In this document: in pieces, positions 1 through 7,075 of the stretch
Numbering within the stretch: the first letter of the stretch is position 1
Layout of the letters: each line of letters begins with the position of its first letter
NCBI GenBank assembly: GCA_003497765.1
Contig: DNNY01000186.1
Span: 1-10,143, forward strand
Reading direction: 5' to 3'
DNA from: Oceanospirillaceae bacterium
GTDB lineage: Bacteria; Pseudomonadota; Gammaproteobacteria; Pseudomonadales; Balneatricaceae
Length of the DNA: 10,143 nucleotides
The notes under the pieces: model-generated
The model's input: the letters and a program-made list of their open reading frames with translations, nothing else
The model's database searches: none
What the model was told of the DNA's origin: nothing
Made by a program: the position numbers and the translations under genes

Positions 1-1199
1 TTGAAAATATTGATATAGGTGGGCCTACCATGGTCCGTTCAGCAGCCAAAAACAATGCCTCTGTCGCCATTGTTGTAAACGCTAGTGACTATGACAGTTT
101 ACTTAACGAAATACGTGATACGGGCGGTTTAAGCCAAGCAACACGCACCGATTTAGCCTGTAAGGCTTTTGAACATACTGCCCATTATGATGGTGCTATC
201 GCAAACTATCTGGGTAGTCAAATTGATGCGGAGTCTGCATTCCCTCGCACATTCAGCACGCAACTTAAAAAAGTACAAGATATGCGTTACGGTGAGAACC
301 CGCATCAAAACGCAGCATTTTATGTGGAGCATGATCCTAAGGAAGCAAGTGTATCGACTGCTAGCCAGTTACAAGGTAAAGCACTGTCTTATAACAATAT
401 TGCTGACACAGATGCAGCCCTTGAATGTGTGAAAAGTTTTCAGGATCCAGCCTGTGTGATCGTGAAGCATGCCAACCCTTGTGGTGTTGCTGTGGCAGAC
501 GATATTACCGAAGCCTATGAAAAAGCCTATAAAACTGATCCTACTTCGGCCTTTGGTGGCATTATTGCCTTTAACCGTGAGCTTGATGCCGGTACCGCAC
601 AACGCATTATTGATCGTCAGTTTGTGGAAGTAATTATTGCACCTAGCATTGATGCCACAGCCAAAGCAGCACTGGAGCGCAAACCCAATGTTCGGGTGTT
701 AGAGTGTGGTGAGTTACCCCAGCACTCAATTCCAGAACTAGATTATAAGCGTGTTACCGGTGGCCTTTTACTTCAAGACCGTGATTTAGGCGCCATTGCC
801 GAAGCTGATCTAACTATTGTTTCCGATCGTATTCCCACTGAGGCAGAGATGACCGATCTGCAATTTACTTGGAAGGTGGCCAAATATGTTAAATCCAATG
901 CCATTGTCTATGGTAAAGATGGTATGACTATTGGTGTTGGTGCTGGGCAAATGAGCCGGGTTTACAGTGCCAAAATTGCCGGTATCAAGGCCGCCGATGA
1001 AAAGTTGCAAGTGGCTGGCTCAGTTATGGCTTCCGATGCTTTTTTCCCCTTCCGTGATGGCATTGATGCTGCCGCTGAAGCAGGCATTACGGCTATTATT
1101 CAACCAGGTGGCTCCATGCGCGATGATGAAATTATTGCTGCCGCCAATGAACACAATATTGCCATGATCTTTACTGGCATGCGTCACTTTAGACACTAA
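1..1199 (+). CDS. purH: Bifunctional AICAR transformylase / IMP cyclohydrolase PurH, 5'-truncated by window edge
   Basis: PurH catalyses the last two steps of IMP synthesis in the cytoplasm: formylation of AICAR from 10-formyl-THF, then ring closure to IMP. The reading frame is already open at base 3 and begins with [17 protein letters not shown], an internal PurH motif at the end of the cyclohydrolase domain. About 115 N-terminal residues therefore lie outside the window, and the ATG at 30 is internal, not the start. The visible 399 codons include RYGENPHQ (near base 285), the transformylase signature KHANPCG with its catalytic Lys-His (near 465), [20 protein letters not shown] and the C-terminal FTGMRHFRH before a TAA stop. 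Family length is about 520-530 residues, which agrees. It is followed 17 bases later by purD in the same direction, the classical purHD operon. No frameshift or missing key residue is visible. Confidence 0.98.
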   Translation, partial: ENIDIGGPTMVRSAAKNNASVAIVVNASDYDSLLNEIRDTGGLSQATRTDLACKAFEHTAHYDGAIANYLGSQIDAESAFPRTFSTQLKKVQDMRYGENPHQNAAFYVEHDPKEASVSTASQLQGKALSYNNIADTDAALECVKSFQDPACVIVKHANPCGVAVADDITEAYEKAYKTDPTSAFGGIIAFNRELDAGTAQRIIDRQFVEVIIAPSIDATAKAALERKPNVRVLECGELPQHSIPELDYKRVTGGLLLQDRDLGAIAEADLTIVSDRIPTEAEMTDLQFTWKVAKYVKSNAIVYGKDGMTIGVGAGQMSRVYSAKIAGIKAADEKLQVAGSVMASDAFFPFRDGIDAAAEAGITAIIQPGGSMRDDEIIAAANEHNIAMIFTGMRHFRH

Positions 1200-1216
1200 T
1201 TAACGGAGATTATAGT

Positions 1217-2500
1217 ATGAATATTTTGTTAATTGGTGGTGGTGGCCGTGAGCATGCTCTAGCTTGGCAAGCCGCCCAAAATGCAGCTGTGGAAAAAGTG
1301 TTTGTTGCCCCCGGTAATGCTGGGACAGCCCTTGAGCCAAAACTCGAGAATATTGCTCTTGATGTGCTTGATATTGACGGCCTGTTAGCCTTTGCTAAAG
1401 AAAACCAGGTGGCACTTACTATTGTTGGCCCAGAAGCGCCTTTAGTAGCCGGTGTGGTTGATGCCTTCCGAGCTGCTAATCTTGTTGTCTTTGGCCCCAC
1501 TCAAGGTGCCGCTCAACTGGAAGGTTCCAAGGCCTTTGCTAAAGACTTTTTAAAGCGTCATCAAATTCCAACTGCAGCTTACGAAACCTTTACCGAAATT
1601 GCACCTGCTATTGACTATATTAAGCAACAAGGTGCGCCAATTGTGGTCAAGGCTGATGGCCTGGCTGCAGGTAAGGGTGTTATTTTGGCTGACACAGTTG
1701 CTGAAGCCTGTGCTGCGGTTGAGGATATGCTCGCTGGTAATGCCTTTGGTGAAGCCGGTAGCCGCGTTGTAGTGGAAGAATTTTTAGTTGGTGAAGAAGC
1801 CAGCTTTATTGTTATGGTCGATGGCAAAAACATTTTGCCTTTGGCTTCCAGCCAGGACCATAAAGCGCGAGACGATGGTGACACAGGACCCAATACGGGT
1901 GGTATGGGTGCTTATTCACCTGCCCCCGTGGTAGACGCTCAACTCCATAATCGTATTATGGCCGAAGTAATTCGCCCAACAGTGGATGGTATGCAAGCCG
2001 ACGGCTACGAATATACGGGTTTTCTGTATGCGGGTATTATGGTGACGGCCGATGGCACACCTAAGGTACTAGAGTTTAATTGTCGCTTTGGTGATCCAGA
2101 AACCCAACCTATTATGTTGCGCTTAAAATCCAGCATTGTTGATTTATGCTTAGCCGCCGAGCGCAAAGAGCTTGACCAAATGGAGGCTGAGTGGGATCCT
2201 CGGGCTGCAGTTGGTGTGGTTTTGGCCGCGGGCGGTTATCCTGATAGCTATGCCAAAGGTGATGTCATTAGTTTGCCAGCTAGTACGGCAAGTGGCAGCA
2301 AAATATTCCATGCTGGTACCACAACCAAAGATGGCCAAGTGGTCACCAATGGTGGTCGTGTACTCTGCGCCACCGCCCTTGGTAATTCGGTCACTGAGGC
2401 ACAGCAAGCTGCCTATGCCTTGGTTGACCAAATCAGCTGGCAAGATATGTATTGCCGTCGAGATATTGGCCATCGCGCTATTGGGCGTGAGCAAAGTTAA
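1217..2500 (+). CDS. purD: Phosphoribosylamine-glycine ligase (GAR synthetase) PurD
   Basis: PurD joins 5-phosphoribosylamine and glycine using ATP, the second step of de novo purine synthesis. The 427-residue product is full length for the family. It begins with the Rossmann-like MNILLIGGGGREHALAW. The ATP-grasp region follows, with KADGLAAGKGV, GGMGAYSPAP (around residue 228) and the Mg/ATP-binding EFNCRFGDPETQ (from residue 286). It closes with YCRRDIGHRAIGRE, a typical PurD tail. The ATG at 1217 is preceded by CGGAG at 1204-1208, an 8-base spacing, and it aligns with known N-termini. It lies between purH and hinT in one probable transcription unit. The several long open frames overlapping it in other phases are shadows with no family resemblance. 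Confidence 0.98.
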   Translation: MNILLIGGGGREHALAWQAAQNAAVEKVFVAPGNAGTALEPKLENIALDVLDIDGLLAFAKENQVALTIVGPEAPLVAGVVDAFRAANLVVFGPTQGAAQLEGSKAFAKDFLKRHQIPTAAYETFTEIAPAIDYIKQQGAPIVVKADGLAAGKGVILADTVAEACAAVEDMLAGNAFGEAGSRVVVEEFLVGEEASFIVMVDGKNILPLASSQDHKARDDGDTGPNTGGMGAYSPAPVVDAQLHNRIMAEVIRPTVDGMQADGYEYTGFLYAGIMVTADGTPKVLEFNCRFGDPETQPIMLRLKSSIVDLCLAAERKELDQMEAEWDPRAAVGVVLAAGGYPDSYAKGDVISLPASTASGSKIFHAGTTTKDGQVVTNGGRVLCATALGNSVTEAQQAAYALVDQISWQDMYCRRDIGHRAIGREQS

Positions 2501-2511
2501 GGGGCATACCC

Positions 2512-2850
2512 ATGAGTGAAACCACCATCTTTGATAAGATTCTGGCCCGTGAAATACCAGCAGATATCGTCTATGAGGATGATCAGGTATTGGCTTTTAA
2601 GGATATTGCCCCACGGGCACCAGTGCATTATTTGATTATTCCCAAACAGCGCATTGCAACCTTAAATGATGCTACTCCAACTGATCAGGCATTATTAGGA
2701 CATATGATGCTAACTGCTGCGCAGCTTGCCCGTGAGGCGGGTATTGCTGAGGATGGCTATCGCGTACAGATGAATGTCAATAAAGGTGGTGGGCAGGTGG
2801 TTTACCATATTCACCTACATATGTTTGGTGGCCGCCCACTGGCTGAATAA
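2512..2850 (+). CDS. hinT: HinT-type HIT-family purine nucleoside phosphoramidase
   Basis: HIT-family hydrolase of the HINT branch, which cleaves AMP- and GMP-phosphoramidates and aminoacyl-adenylates. The 112-residue product shows the HINT start (TIFDKILAREIPADIVYED), the conserved APVHYLIIPK with His39, and the histidine triad HIHLH at 99-103 followed by MFGGRP. By family analogy His101, the middle one, is the nucleophile. It is a few residues shorter than E. coli HinT at the C-terminus, where the family varies. AAGGGG at 2499-2504 is a strong ribosome binding site 7 bases before the ATG, beginning inside the purD stop codon, so translation is probably coupled to purD. Being third in a purH-purD unit ties a purine phosphoramidase to purine synthesis. 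That link is inferred from context only. Confidence 0.95.
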   Translation: MSETTIFDKILAREIPADIVYEDDQVLAFKDIAPRAPVHYLIIPKQRIATLNDATPTDQALLGHMMLTAAQLAREAGIAEDGYRVQMNVNKGGGQVVYHIHLHMFGGRPLAE

Positions 2851-2859
2851 TGTCCATTT

Positions 2860-2891
2860 GGACACAATGATAAGGACTTGTCATTGTGTCC
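2860..2891. terminator. Putative bidirectional hairpin between convergent hinT and hisC
   Basis: GGACACAATGA (2860-2870) is the exact reverse complement of TCATTGTGTCC (2881-2891), giving an 11-base-pair perfect stem. The ten-base spacer TAAGGACTTG can add two A-T pairs and a T-G wobble around a GGAC tetraloop. It begins ten bases after the hinT stop and ends seven bases before the hisC stop, exactly where a shared terminator is expected. No T-run follows the stem on either strand, so it is not a canonical intrinsic terminator. It may act as a Rho-assisted terminator or an mRNA 3'-end stabiliser. Confidence 0.5.
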
Positions 2892-2898
2892 AGATAAG

Positions 2899-3957
2899 CT
2901 AAATTATCTCTCTTAAAGCCGCCACCAAAGCTTCACACTCAGACTCACTACCAATACTAATGCGTAAGCGATTTACAGTGCTTGGGTGGCTAGTTAAATG
3001 GCGCACAATAACCCCTCGTTCACGTAATGCCGCAGCAATCTCGGCCGCAGCTAAACGCTCATGCTCAACAAACACAAAATTAGCCTTAGAATCGGTCATA
3101 CTAAAGCCTAACTCTAGCAACTGCTGACTCAACTGTTGGCGACGCTCAATAATGGCTTGGCAGGGCATGTTAAAATAATCCACATCTTCTACAGCTGCTT
3201 GGGCACCGGCCAAAGCTTCACGGCTTAATGGATAGGGGTTAAAGCTGTTTTTCACCCTCTCTAGGCCAGCAATTAAATGTGCCTGACCAAAAGCCATACC
3301 CACACGTAAGCCAGCCAGTGAACGCGATTTAGAAAAGGTTTGCACCACCAACAAATTATCAAACTCAGGCACCAAGGCAACGGCTGACTCGCCACCGAAA
3401 TCAATATAGGCCTCGTCGATCACCACTACGCGATCTGGATTAGCTAATAATAGTTCCCTAATTTGCTGCAAAGGCAATAAACAACCTGTAGGCGCATTAG
3501 GATTGGGCAAGATAACGCCACCATTATTACCGGCATAATCGCTCACCAAGATAGATAAATCAGGAGCTAACGGCACCGCCCGATGATTGATGCCAAACAG
3601 ATCAACAAATACTGGATAAAATCCATAAGTGATCTCTGGAAAAATAAGCGGCTCATCTTGTTTTAATAAAGCCTGAAAAGCATGGGCCAAAACTTCATCC
3701 GATCCATTGCCAACAAATACTTGGTCTTTCTGCAAGCCAACATAATCGGCTAGGGACTGGCGTAATGCCCCACAACTTGGGTCTGGGTATAAACGCAGGT
3801 CTGCATCCATAGCACCAGCCATAGCTGCCAAGACCTTGGGCGATGGTGGATAAGGATTCTCATTGGTATTGAGCTTTACCAGATTAGTTATACTGGGCTG
3901 CTCACCTGGCACGTATGGCTTTAAACCATGGGCTAATTTAGACCAAAAACGACTCAC
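2899..3957 (-). CDS. hisC: Histidinol-phosphate aminotransferase HisC (class I/II PLP aminotransferase)
   Basis: HisC transfers an amino group from glutamate to imidazole-acetol phosphate in histidine synthesis, and some family members also act on aromatic keto acids. The 352-residue protein starts with KLAHGLKPYVPGEQP, followed by LNTNENPYPPSP (substrate entry), GNGSDEVL (phosphate binding), NPNAPTG (152-158), DEAY (Asp181, pyridine nitrogen) and TFSKSRSLAGLRVG, where Lys210 should form the Schiff base with PLP. The start is GTG at 3957. It is supported by GAGG at 3969-3972 inside the end of the upstream OsmC gene (11-base spacing) and by alignment to known HisC N-termini. Only 3 bases separate it from that gene, so the two are almost surely cotranscribed and probably translationally coupled. 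No other his gene is visible. A broad-specificity aromatic aminotransferase role is possible. Confidence 0.95.
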   Translation of the reverse strand: MSRFWSKLAHGLKPYVPGEQPSITNLVKLNTNENPYPPSPKVLAAMAGAMDADLRLYPDPSCGALRQSLADYVGLQKDQVFVGNGSDEVLAHAFQALLKQDEPLIFPEITYGFYPVFVDLFGINHRAVPLAPDLSILVSDYAGNNGGVILPNPNAPTGCLLPLQQIRELLLANPDRVVVIDEAYIDFGGESAVALVPEFDNLLVVQTFSKSRSLAGLRVGMAFGQAHLIAGLERVKNSFNPYPLSREALAGAQAAVEDVDYFNMPCQAIIERRQQLSQQLLELGFSMTDSKANFVFVEHERLAAAEIAAALRERGVIVRHLTSHPSTVNRLRISIGSESECEALVAALREII

Positions 3958-3960
3958 GAC

Positions 3961-4395
3961 TTAGGCTACCTCAATAATTTCAAAATCATGGGTTATTTCT
4001 ACCCCACCTTTGGCCAGCATAATGGATGCTGAACAATATTCATCAGCTGACAATGCAATAGCACGAGCCACAACCTTGTCTTTTAATTTACGCCCAGAAA
4101 CCACAAAGTGTAAATGAATTTTGGTAAATACCGCCGGTACAGCATCAGCACGTTCAGCGGTGATTTTGGCTTCACATGAAACCACATCCTGACGTGACTT
4201 TTGCAGAATAGTCATCACATCAAATGACGAGCAGCCACCCAAGCCAATCAACATCATTTCCATTGGTCGAGAGCCCTTGTCTTGGCCACCTTTATCCGCA
4301 GGACCGTCCATAAACACAGTATGGCCCGTGCCACCCTCGGCTTTAAAACTGACACCACCGTCCCAACTCACGTTAGCTGTCATTGTCATGGTCAT
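3961..4395 (-). CDS. OsmC-family protein of the YhfA type (thiol peroxidase-like fold)
   Basis: OsmC/Ohr-fold protein most like E. coli YhfA, whose cellular role is not firmly known. The fold's characterised members reduce organic peroxides with a cysteine pair. Visible YhfA-like blocks are PMEMMLIGLGGCSSFDV with Cys55, ILQKSRQDVVSCEAKITAER, and the second conserved cysteine at 121 in DEYCSASIMLAK, so both fold cysteines are kept. The length of 144 residues is normal. The start is uncertain. Three in-frame ATGs lie at 4395, 4389 and 4383, and AGGA at 4400-4403 sits 4, 10 or 16 bases before them. Homologues align best from the third (MTANVSW), but spacing favours the first two. The gene lies 48 bases downstream of trpC and 3 bases before hisC. 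In E. coli yhfA neighbours crp, and no crp-like gene is present here. Confidence 0.9.
   Translation of the reverse strand: MTMTMTANVSWDGGVSFKAEGGTGHTVFMDGPADKGGQDKGSRPMEMMLIGLGGCSSFDVMTILQKSRQDVVSCEAKITAERADAVPAVFTKIHLHFVVSGRKLKDKVVARAIALSADEYCSASIMLAKGGVEITHDFEIIEVA
3969..3972 (-). promoter_or_regulatory. Ribosome binding site for hisC inside the osmC 3' end
   Basis: GAGG, read on the minus strand, spans the Glu142-Val143 codons of the OsmC gene, 11 bases before the hisC GTG. It supports the GTG at 3957 as the start and implies that ribosomes finishing OsmC help load hisC. Confidence 0.6.
4378..4395 (-). repeat. Three-copy ATGACM hexanucleotide repeat at the osmC start
   Basis: On the minus strand the gene opens with ATGACC ATGACA ATGACA, a six-base unit repeated three times that encodes Met-Thr three times. 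Each unit supplies a possible in-frame start codon. A change in copy number would keep the frame but alter the distance to the AGGA ribosome binding site. Confidence 0.8.
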
Positions 4396-4443
4396 TGTTT
4401 CCTTTAAAAACCAAATAAATTCTGTCGGCTAAAACATTCTAAA

Positions 4444-5250
4444 TTAAGTAAAAAGTTCTGCCAATTTTGCCCCCGGATCAGCGGCGCGCATAAACGATTC
4501 ACCAACTAAAAAGGCATTAACCTTATGTTGCTGCATGATCGCCACATCAGCTGGCGTATGAATGCCACTTTCGGTAATCACCAAACGCTCGTTAGGAATC
4601 ATTGCCAACAGATCAAAGGTCGTTTGCAAGGTTAAATCAAAGGTATGTAAATTACGGTTATTAATACCGATCAAAGGCGTTGTTAGCTGTAAAGCCCGCT
4701 CCAGTTCGTCAGCATCATGAGACTCAACCAATACATCCATGCCTAAATCTTCGGCCAATGCTGCCAAATCTTGCATTTGAGCGTCTTCTAAACAAGCCAC
4801 AATCAGCAAAATACAGTCCGCACCAATGGCCCTTGCTTCGTAAACCTGATAAGGATCGACGATAAAGTCTTTACGAATAACCGGTAAATCACAGGCTTCA
4901 CGAGCCGCGCGTAAATATGCTTCACTGCCCTGAAAAAAATCTGCATCTGTTAATACTGACAAGCAAGTAGCCCCACCGGCAGCATAACTTTGGGCAATCT
5001 GGGCAGGGTCAAAATCTTCCCTAATCACACCTTTGGATGGTGAAGCTTTTTTTGCCTCAGCAATCACGGCTGGTTGACCGCTGGCCACTTTATCTAACAT
5101 CGCCTGACAAAAACCCCGTGGTGCCATAGCACCAACACTATTAGCAACAATGGTCGGTAATAGTTCAGATACAGGTACTTGCACCTGTCGCTCAGCCACT
5201 TCTTCAAGCTTGCGAGCAACAATACGTTTTAATATGGTCGGTGTACTCAT
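4444..5250 (-). CDS. trpC: Indole-3-glycerol phosphate synthase TrpC (monofunctional)
   Basis: TrpC closes and decarboxylates CdRP to indole-3-glycerol phosphate, the fourth step of tryptophan synthesis. The 268-residue TIM barrel carries the expected active-site set: Glu65 and Lys67 in [13 protein letters not shown], Lys127 in [13 protein letters not shown], Glu176 in DVLVES, the GINNRN loop (195-200), and Glu227-Ser228 in ITESGI. It ends without a PRAI isomerase domain, unlike the fused TrpCF of E. coli, so trpF must be encoded elsewhere. The ATG at 5250 overlaps the trpD stop as ATGA, a coupling arrangement. AAGGA lies 12 bases upstream inside trpD. The next gene in the same direction is the OsmC protein. 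Confidence 0.98.
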   Translation of the reverse strand: MSTPTILKRIVARKLEEVAERQVQVPVSELLPTIVANSVGAMAPRGFCQAMLDKVASGQPAVIAEAKKASPSKGVIREDFDPAQIAQSYAAGGATCLSVLTDADFFQGSEAYLRAAREACDLPVIRKDFIVDPYQVYEARAIGADCILLIVACLEDAQMQDLAALAEDLGMDVLVESHDADELERALQLTTPLIGINNRNLHTFDLTLQTTFDLLAMIPNERLVITESGIHTPADVAIMQQHKVNAFLVGESFMRAADPGAKLAELFT

Positions 5251-6272
5251 GCTGCAGACATTTCCTTACTTAAGGCAATCAATTGCTCCATTTTGTCCTG
5301 GGCCTTGCCACTGGCGATCATCTCGCGGGCAAGCTCAACACCCTCAGCAATACTCGCTACCAAATCAGCCACGTAAATGGCAGCACCCGCATTGAGCAGC
5401 AGCATATCTAGTGGTGCCCCAGCCTGATTAGCAAACGCAGAGCGAATCACGGCTAAACTCTGTTCGGCACTATTAACAACTAACGCCTCTAAGTTAGGGT
5501 GGGCCAAACCATAGTCAGCAGGATTAATGGTATATTCGTGTATTGCATTATCTTTTAGTTCGACTACATGGGTGGGCGCTGCAATAGACAATTCATCGAG
5601 GCCGTCTTCAGCATGCACAATCATCACATGCTTGCTACCCAAGCGCTGCAAAACCTCAGCCATAGGACGTTGCCATTGACGACTGAACACACCTAATAAC
5701 TGGTGGGGTGCACCAGCAGGGTTGGTTAATGGCCCCAAAATATTAAAAATCGTTCGTACCGCCATCTCCCGGCGTGGACCAATAGCATGTTTCATAGCGC
5801 TATGATGAGCAGGAGCAAACATAAAGCCGACACCCAACTCACTTATACAGCGCGACACCTGATCTGGGCTCAGGGCTAAATTTAAGCCAGCGGTTTCGAG
5901 CAAATCAGAACTGCCACTTTTAGACGATATAGAGCGATTACCATGCTTAGCAACCTGACCACCAGCGGCGGCGACAATAAACGCTGTCGCCGTAGAAACA
6001 TTGAATACGCCAGAGCTGTCGCCGCCAGTGCCACAAGTATCAATAATATGCTCACCGCTAACCGCAACACCGGCCGCTAGTGCCCGCATGGTTTCCACAG
6101 CCCCGGTAATTTCATCAACCGTTTCGCCTTTCATACGCAAACCAACCAGAAAACCACCGATTTGCGATTGCGTGGCATCACCAGTCATAATGATTTTCAT
6201 CACTGAGCGCATTTCGTCCTGAGTGAGATCACGACCTTCAGTAACAGCAGCAATGGCTTCTTGCATATTCAT
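5247..6272 (-). CDS. trpD: Anthranilate phosphoribosyltransferase TrpD (monofunctional)
   Basis: TrpD attaches the phosphoribosyl group of PRPP to anthranilate, the second committed step of tryptophan synthesis. The 341-residue length is normal for a stand-alone TrpD. The PRPP loop GTGGD (81-85) follows HIIDTC, then [15 protein letters not shown], the anthranilate-site [18 protein letters not shown] (from residue 109) and a [13 protein letters not shown] block. All are family hallmarks, with Ser122 where many homologues have Ala. The ATG at 6272 has AGGA 9 bases upstream, and a second in-frame ATG at 6266 is possible but less well spaced. It is separated from trpG by 123 bases and overlaps trpC by 4. 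It is not fused to a glutaminase domain as in E. coli, so trpG supplies the amidotransferase. Confidence 0.98.
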   Translation of the reverse strand: MNMQEAIAAVTEGRDLTQDEMRSVMKIIMTGDATQSQIGGFLVGLRMKGETVDEITGAVETMRALAAGVAVSGEHIIDTCGTGGDSSGVFNVSTATAFIVAAAGGQVAKHGNRSISSKSGSSDLLETAGLNLALSPDQVSRCISELGVGFMFAPAHHSAMKHAIGPRREMAVRTIFNILGPLTNPAGAPHQLLGVFSRQWQRPMAEVLQRLGSKHVMIVHAEDGLDELSIAAPTHVVELKDNAIHEYTINPADYGLAHPNLEALVVNSAEQSLAVIRSAFANQAGAPLDMLLLNAGAAIYVADLVASIAEGVELAREMIASGKAQDKMEQLIALSKEMSAA

Positions 6273-6395
6273 TTATTCGGTTCCTAATGCTTTCCAAACC
6301 CACACTTGCCTTGCTCACAAGGGCTAACACAGATTATGAGACAAGTGCTAAATAGGGGACAGTCTGAGAAAACCCTTACTTTAGCAAAAAAACGC
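6273..6395 (-). other. trpG-trpD intergenic region with a small hairpin and a GGGGACAG-type motif
   Basis: This 123-base gap is unusually long inside an otherwise tight trp run. It contains a T7 run just after the trpG stop with no convincing stem before it, and a 5-bp hairpin CCTTG-CTCA-CAAGG at 6309-6322 on the plus strand. The phrase AAATAGGGGACAGTC lies at 6350-6364 on the plus strand. The trpD ribosome binding site AGGA sits at the end. I see no open frame with a ribosome binding site and no Trp-rich leader peptide, so classical trp attenuation is not supported here. Confidence 0.45.
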
Positions 6396-6974
6396 TTAGC
6401 TGTGCAGGAAATTAGCCAACAATTCATGACCTTGTTTGGTTAATACGGATTCAGGGTGGAATTGCACACCATGGACATCTAGATGCCGATGCTGGACGCC
6501 CATAATAGCGTCTTTCTGACCATCTTCAGTATGGCTCCAAGCAGTCACTGCTAGGCAGTCTGGTAGGCTATCCGGATCAATCACTAAAGAATGATAACGC
6601 GTTACTTCAAGTGGTTGCGCCAAACCCTTAAAAACACCCTGTTCAGTATGCTCAACTAAAGAAGTTTTACCATGCATTACCTGCCTAGCCCGGACTACCT
6701 TAGCGCCAAATACTTGACCAATACATTGATGACCCAGACAAACACCCAAAATCGGAATCTGACCAGCAAAATGTTTTATCAGGTCTAGGCTAATACCTGC
6801 CTCGTTGGGGGTACAAGGGCCTGGTGACACAACAATATGACTAGGCTGCAAAGCCTCTATAGCCGCCAAACTAAGAGCATCATTACGATATACCTCTACT
6901 TCAATACCTAGCTCACGAAAATAGCTAACTAGGTTATAGGTAAAGGAATCGTAGTTATCCAGCATTAACAGCAC
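6396..6974 (-). CDS. trpG: Anthranilate synthase glutamine amidotransferase subunit TrpG (PabA-type)
   Basis: TrpG is the class I glutaminase that feeds ammonia to TrpE for anthranilate, and in many bacteria also to PabB for aminodeoxychorismate. [14 protein letters not shown] opens the protein, [11 protein letters not shown] is the oxyanion-loop region, GVCLGHQ holds the nucleophile cysteine and GVQFHPES the His-Glu of the triad. Numbered from the chosen start these are Cys79, His173 and Glu175. I place the start at GTG 6974, giving 192 residues beginning [11 protein letters not shown], the exact usual N-terminus, with TGGA 9 bases upstream. Alternatives are ATG 6983, where GGA directly abuts the codon, or TTG 7019, which overlaps the TATAAT promoter box and is unlikely. 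No trpE or pabB is adjacent. Confidence 0.95.
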   Translation of the reverse strand: MLLMLDNYDSFTYNLVSYFRELGIEVEVYRNDALSLAAIEALQPSHIVVSPGPCTPNEAGISLDLIKHFAGQIPILGVCLGHQCIGQVFGAKVVRARQVMHGKTSLVEHTEQGVFKGLAQPLEVTRYHSLVIDPDSLPDCLAVTAWSHTEDGQKDAIMGVQHRHLDVHGVQFHPESVLTKQGHELLANFLHS

Positions 6975-7010
6975 AATAAGCATTCCATACACAGCTCTCG
7001 ACAGAGCATT

Positions 7011-7039
7011 ATTATACAAGTAGCCACTTTCGGTTTACA
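7011..7039 (-). promoter_or_regulatory. Candidate sigma-70 promoter for trpG-trpD-trpC-osmC-hisC
   Basis: On the minus strand a perfect TATAAT occupies 7016-7011, and 17 bases upstream lies TGTAAA (7039-7034), only a 3-of-6 match to TTGACA. Transcription would begin near 7004, leaving about 30 bases to the trpG GTG. It lies in the gap after the MFS gene stop at 7076, a sensible place for a new unit. No Trp-repressor-like palindrome was recognised over it. Confidence 0.5.
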
Positions 7040-7075
7040 CAAATTATTGTCCCATAAAACAATTTAATAGTTACC

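Noticed and set aside
1210..2519. Several long open frames overlapping purD on both strands
   Set aside because: They lie wholly or almost wholly over purD, lack family motifs, and are expected shadows of its codon use.
5150..6222. Plus-strand open frames opposite trpC and trpD
   Set aside because: No recognisable motifs, and they are antisense to intact conserved genes.
6309..6322. Hairpin CCTTG-CTCA-CAAGG as a trp attenuator
   Set aside because: Only 5 base pairs, no T-run, no alternative pairing of note and no leader peptide with Trp codons.
6382..6395. T7 run immediately after the trpG stop as an intrinsic terminator
   Set aside because: No G+C-rich stem precedes the run. TTAGC occurs on both sides as a direct repeat, not an inverted one, and trpD must be expressed downstream.
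7044..7066. ATTGT/ACAAT inverted repeat after the MFS gene as a terminator
   Set aside because: Only a 5-bp AT-rich stem with a loop of about ten bases, not distinguishable from background in this AT-rich gap.
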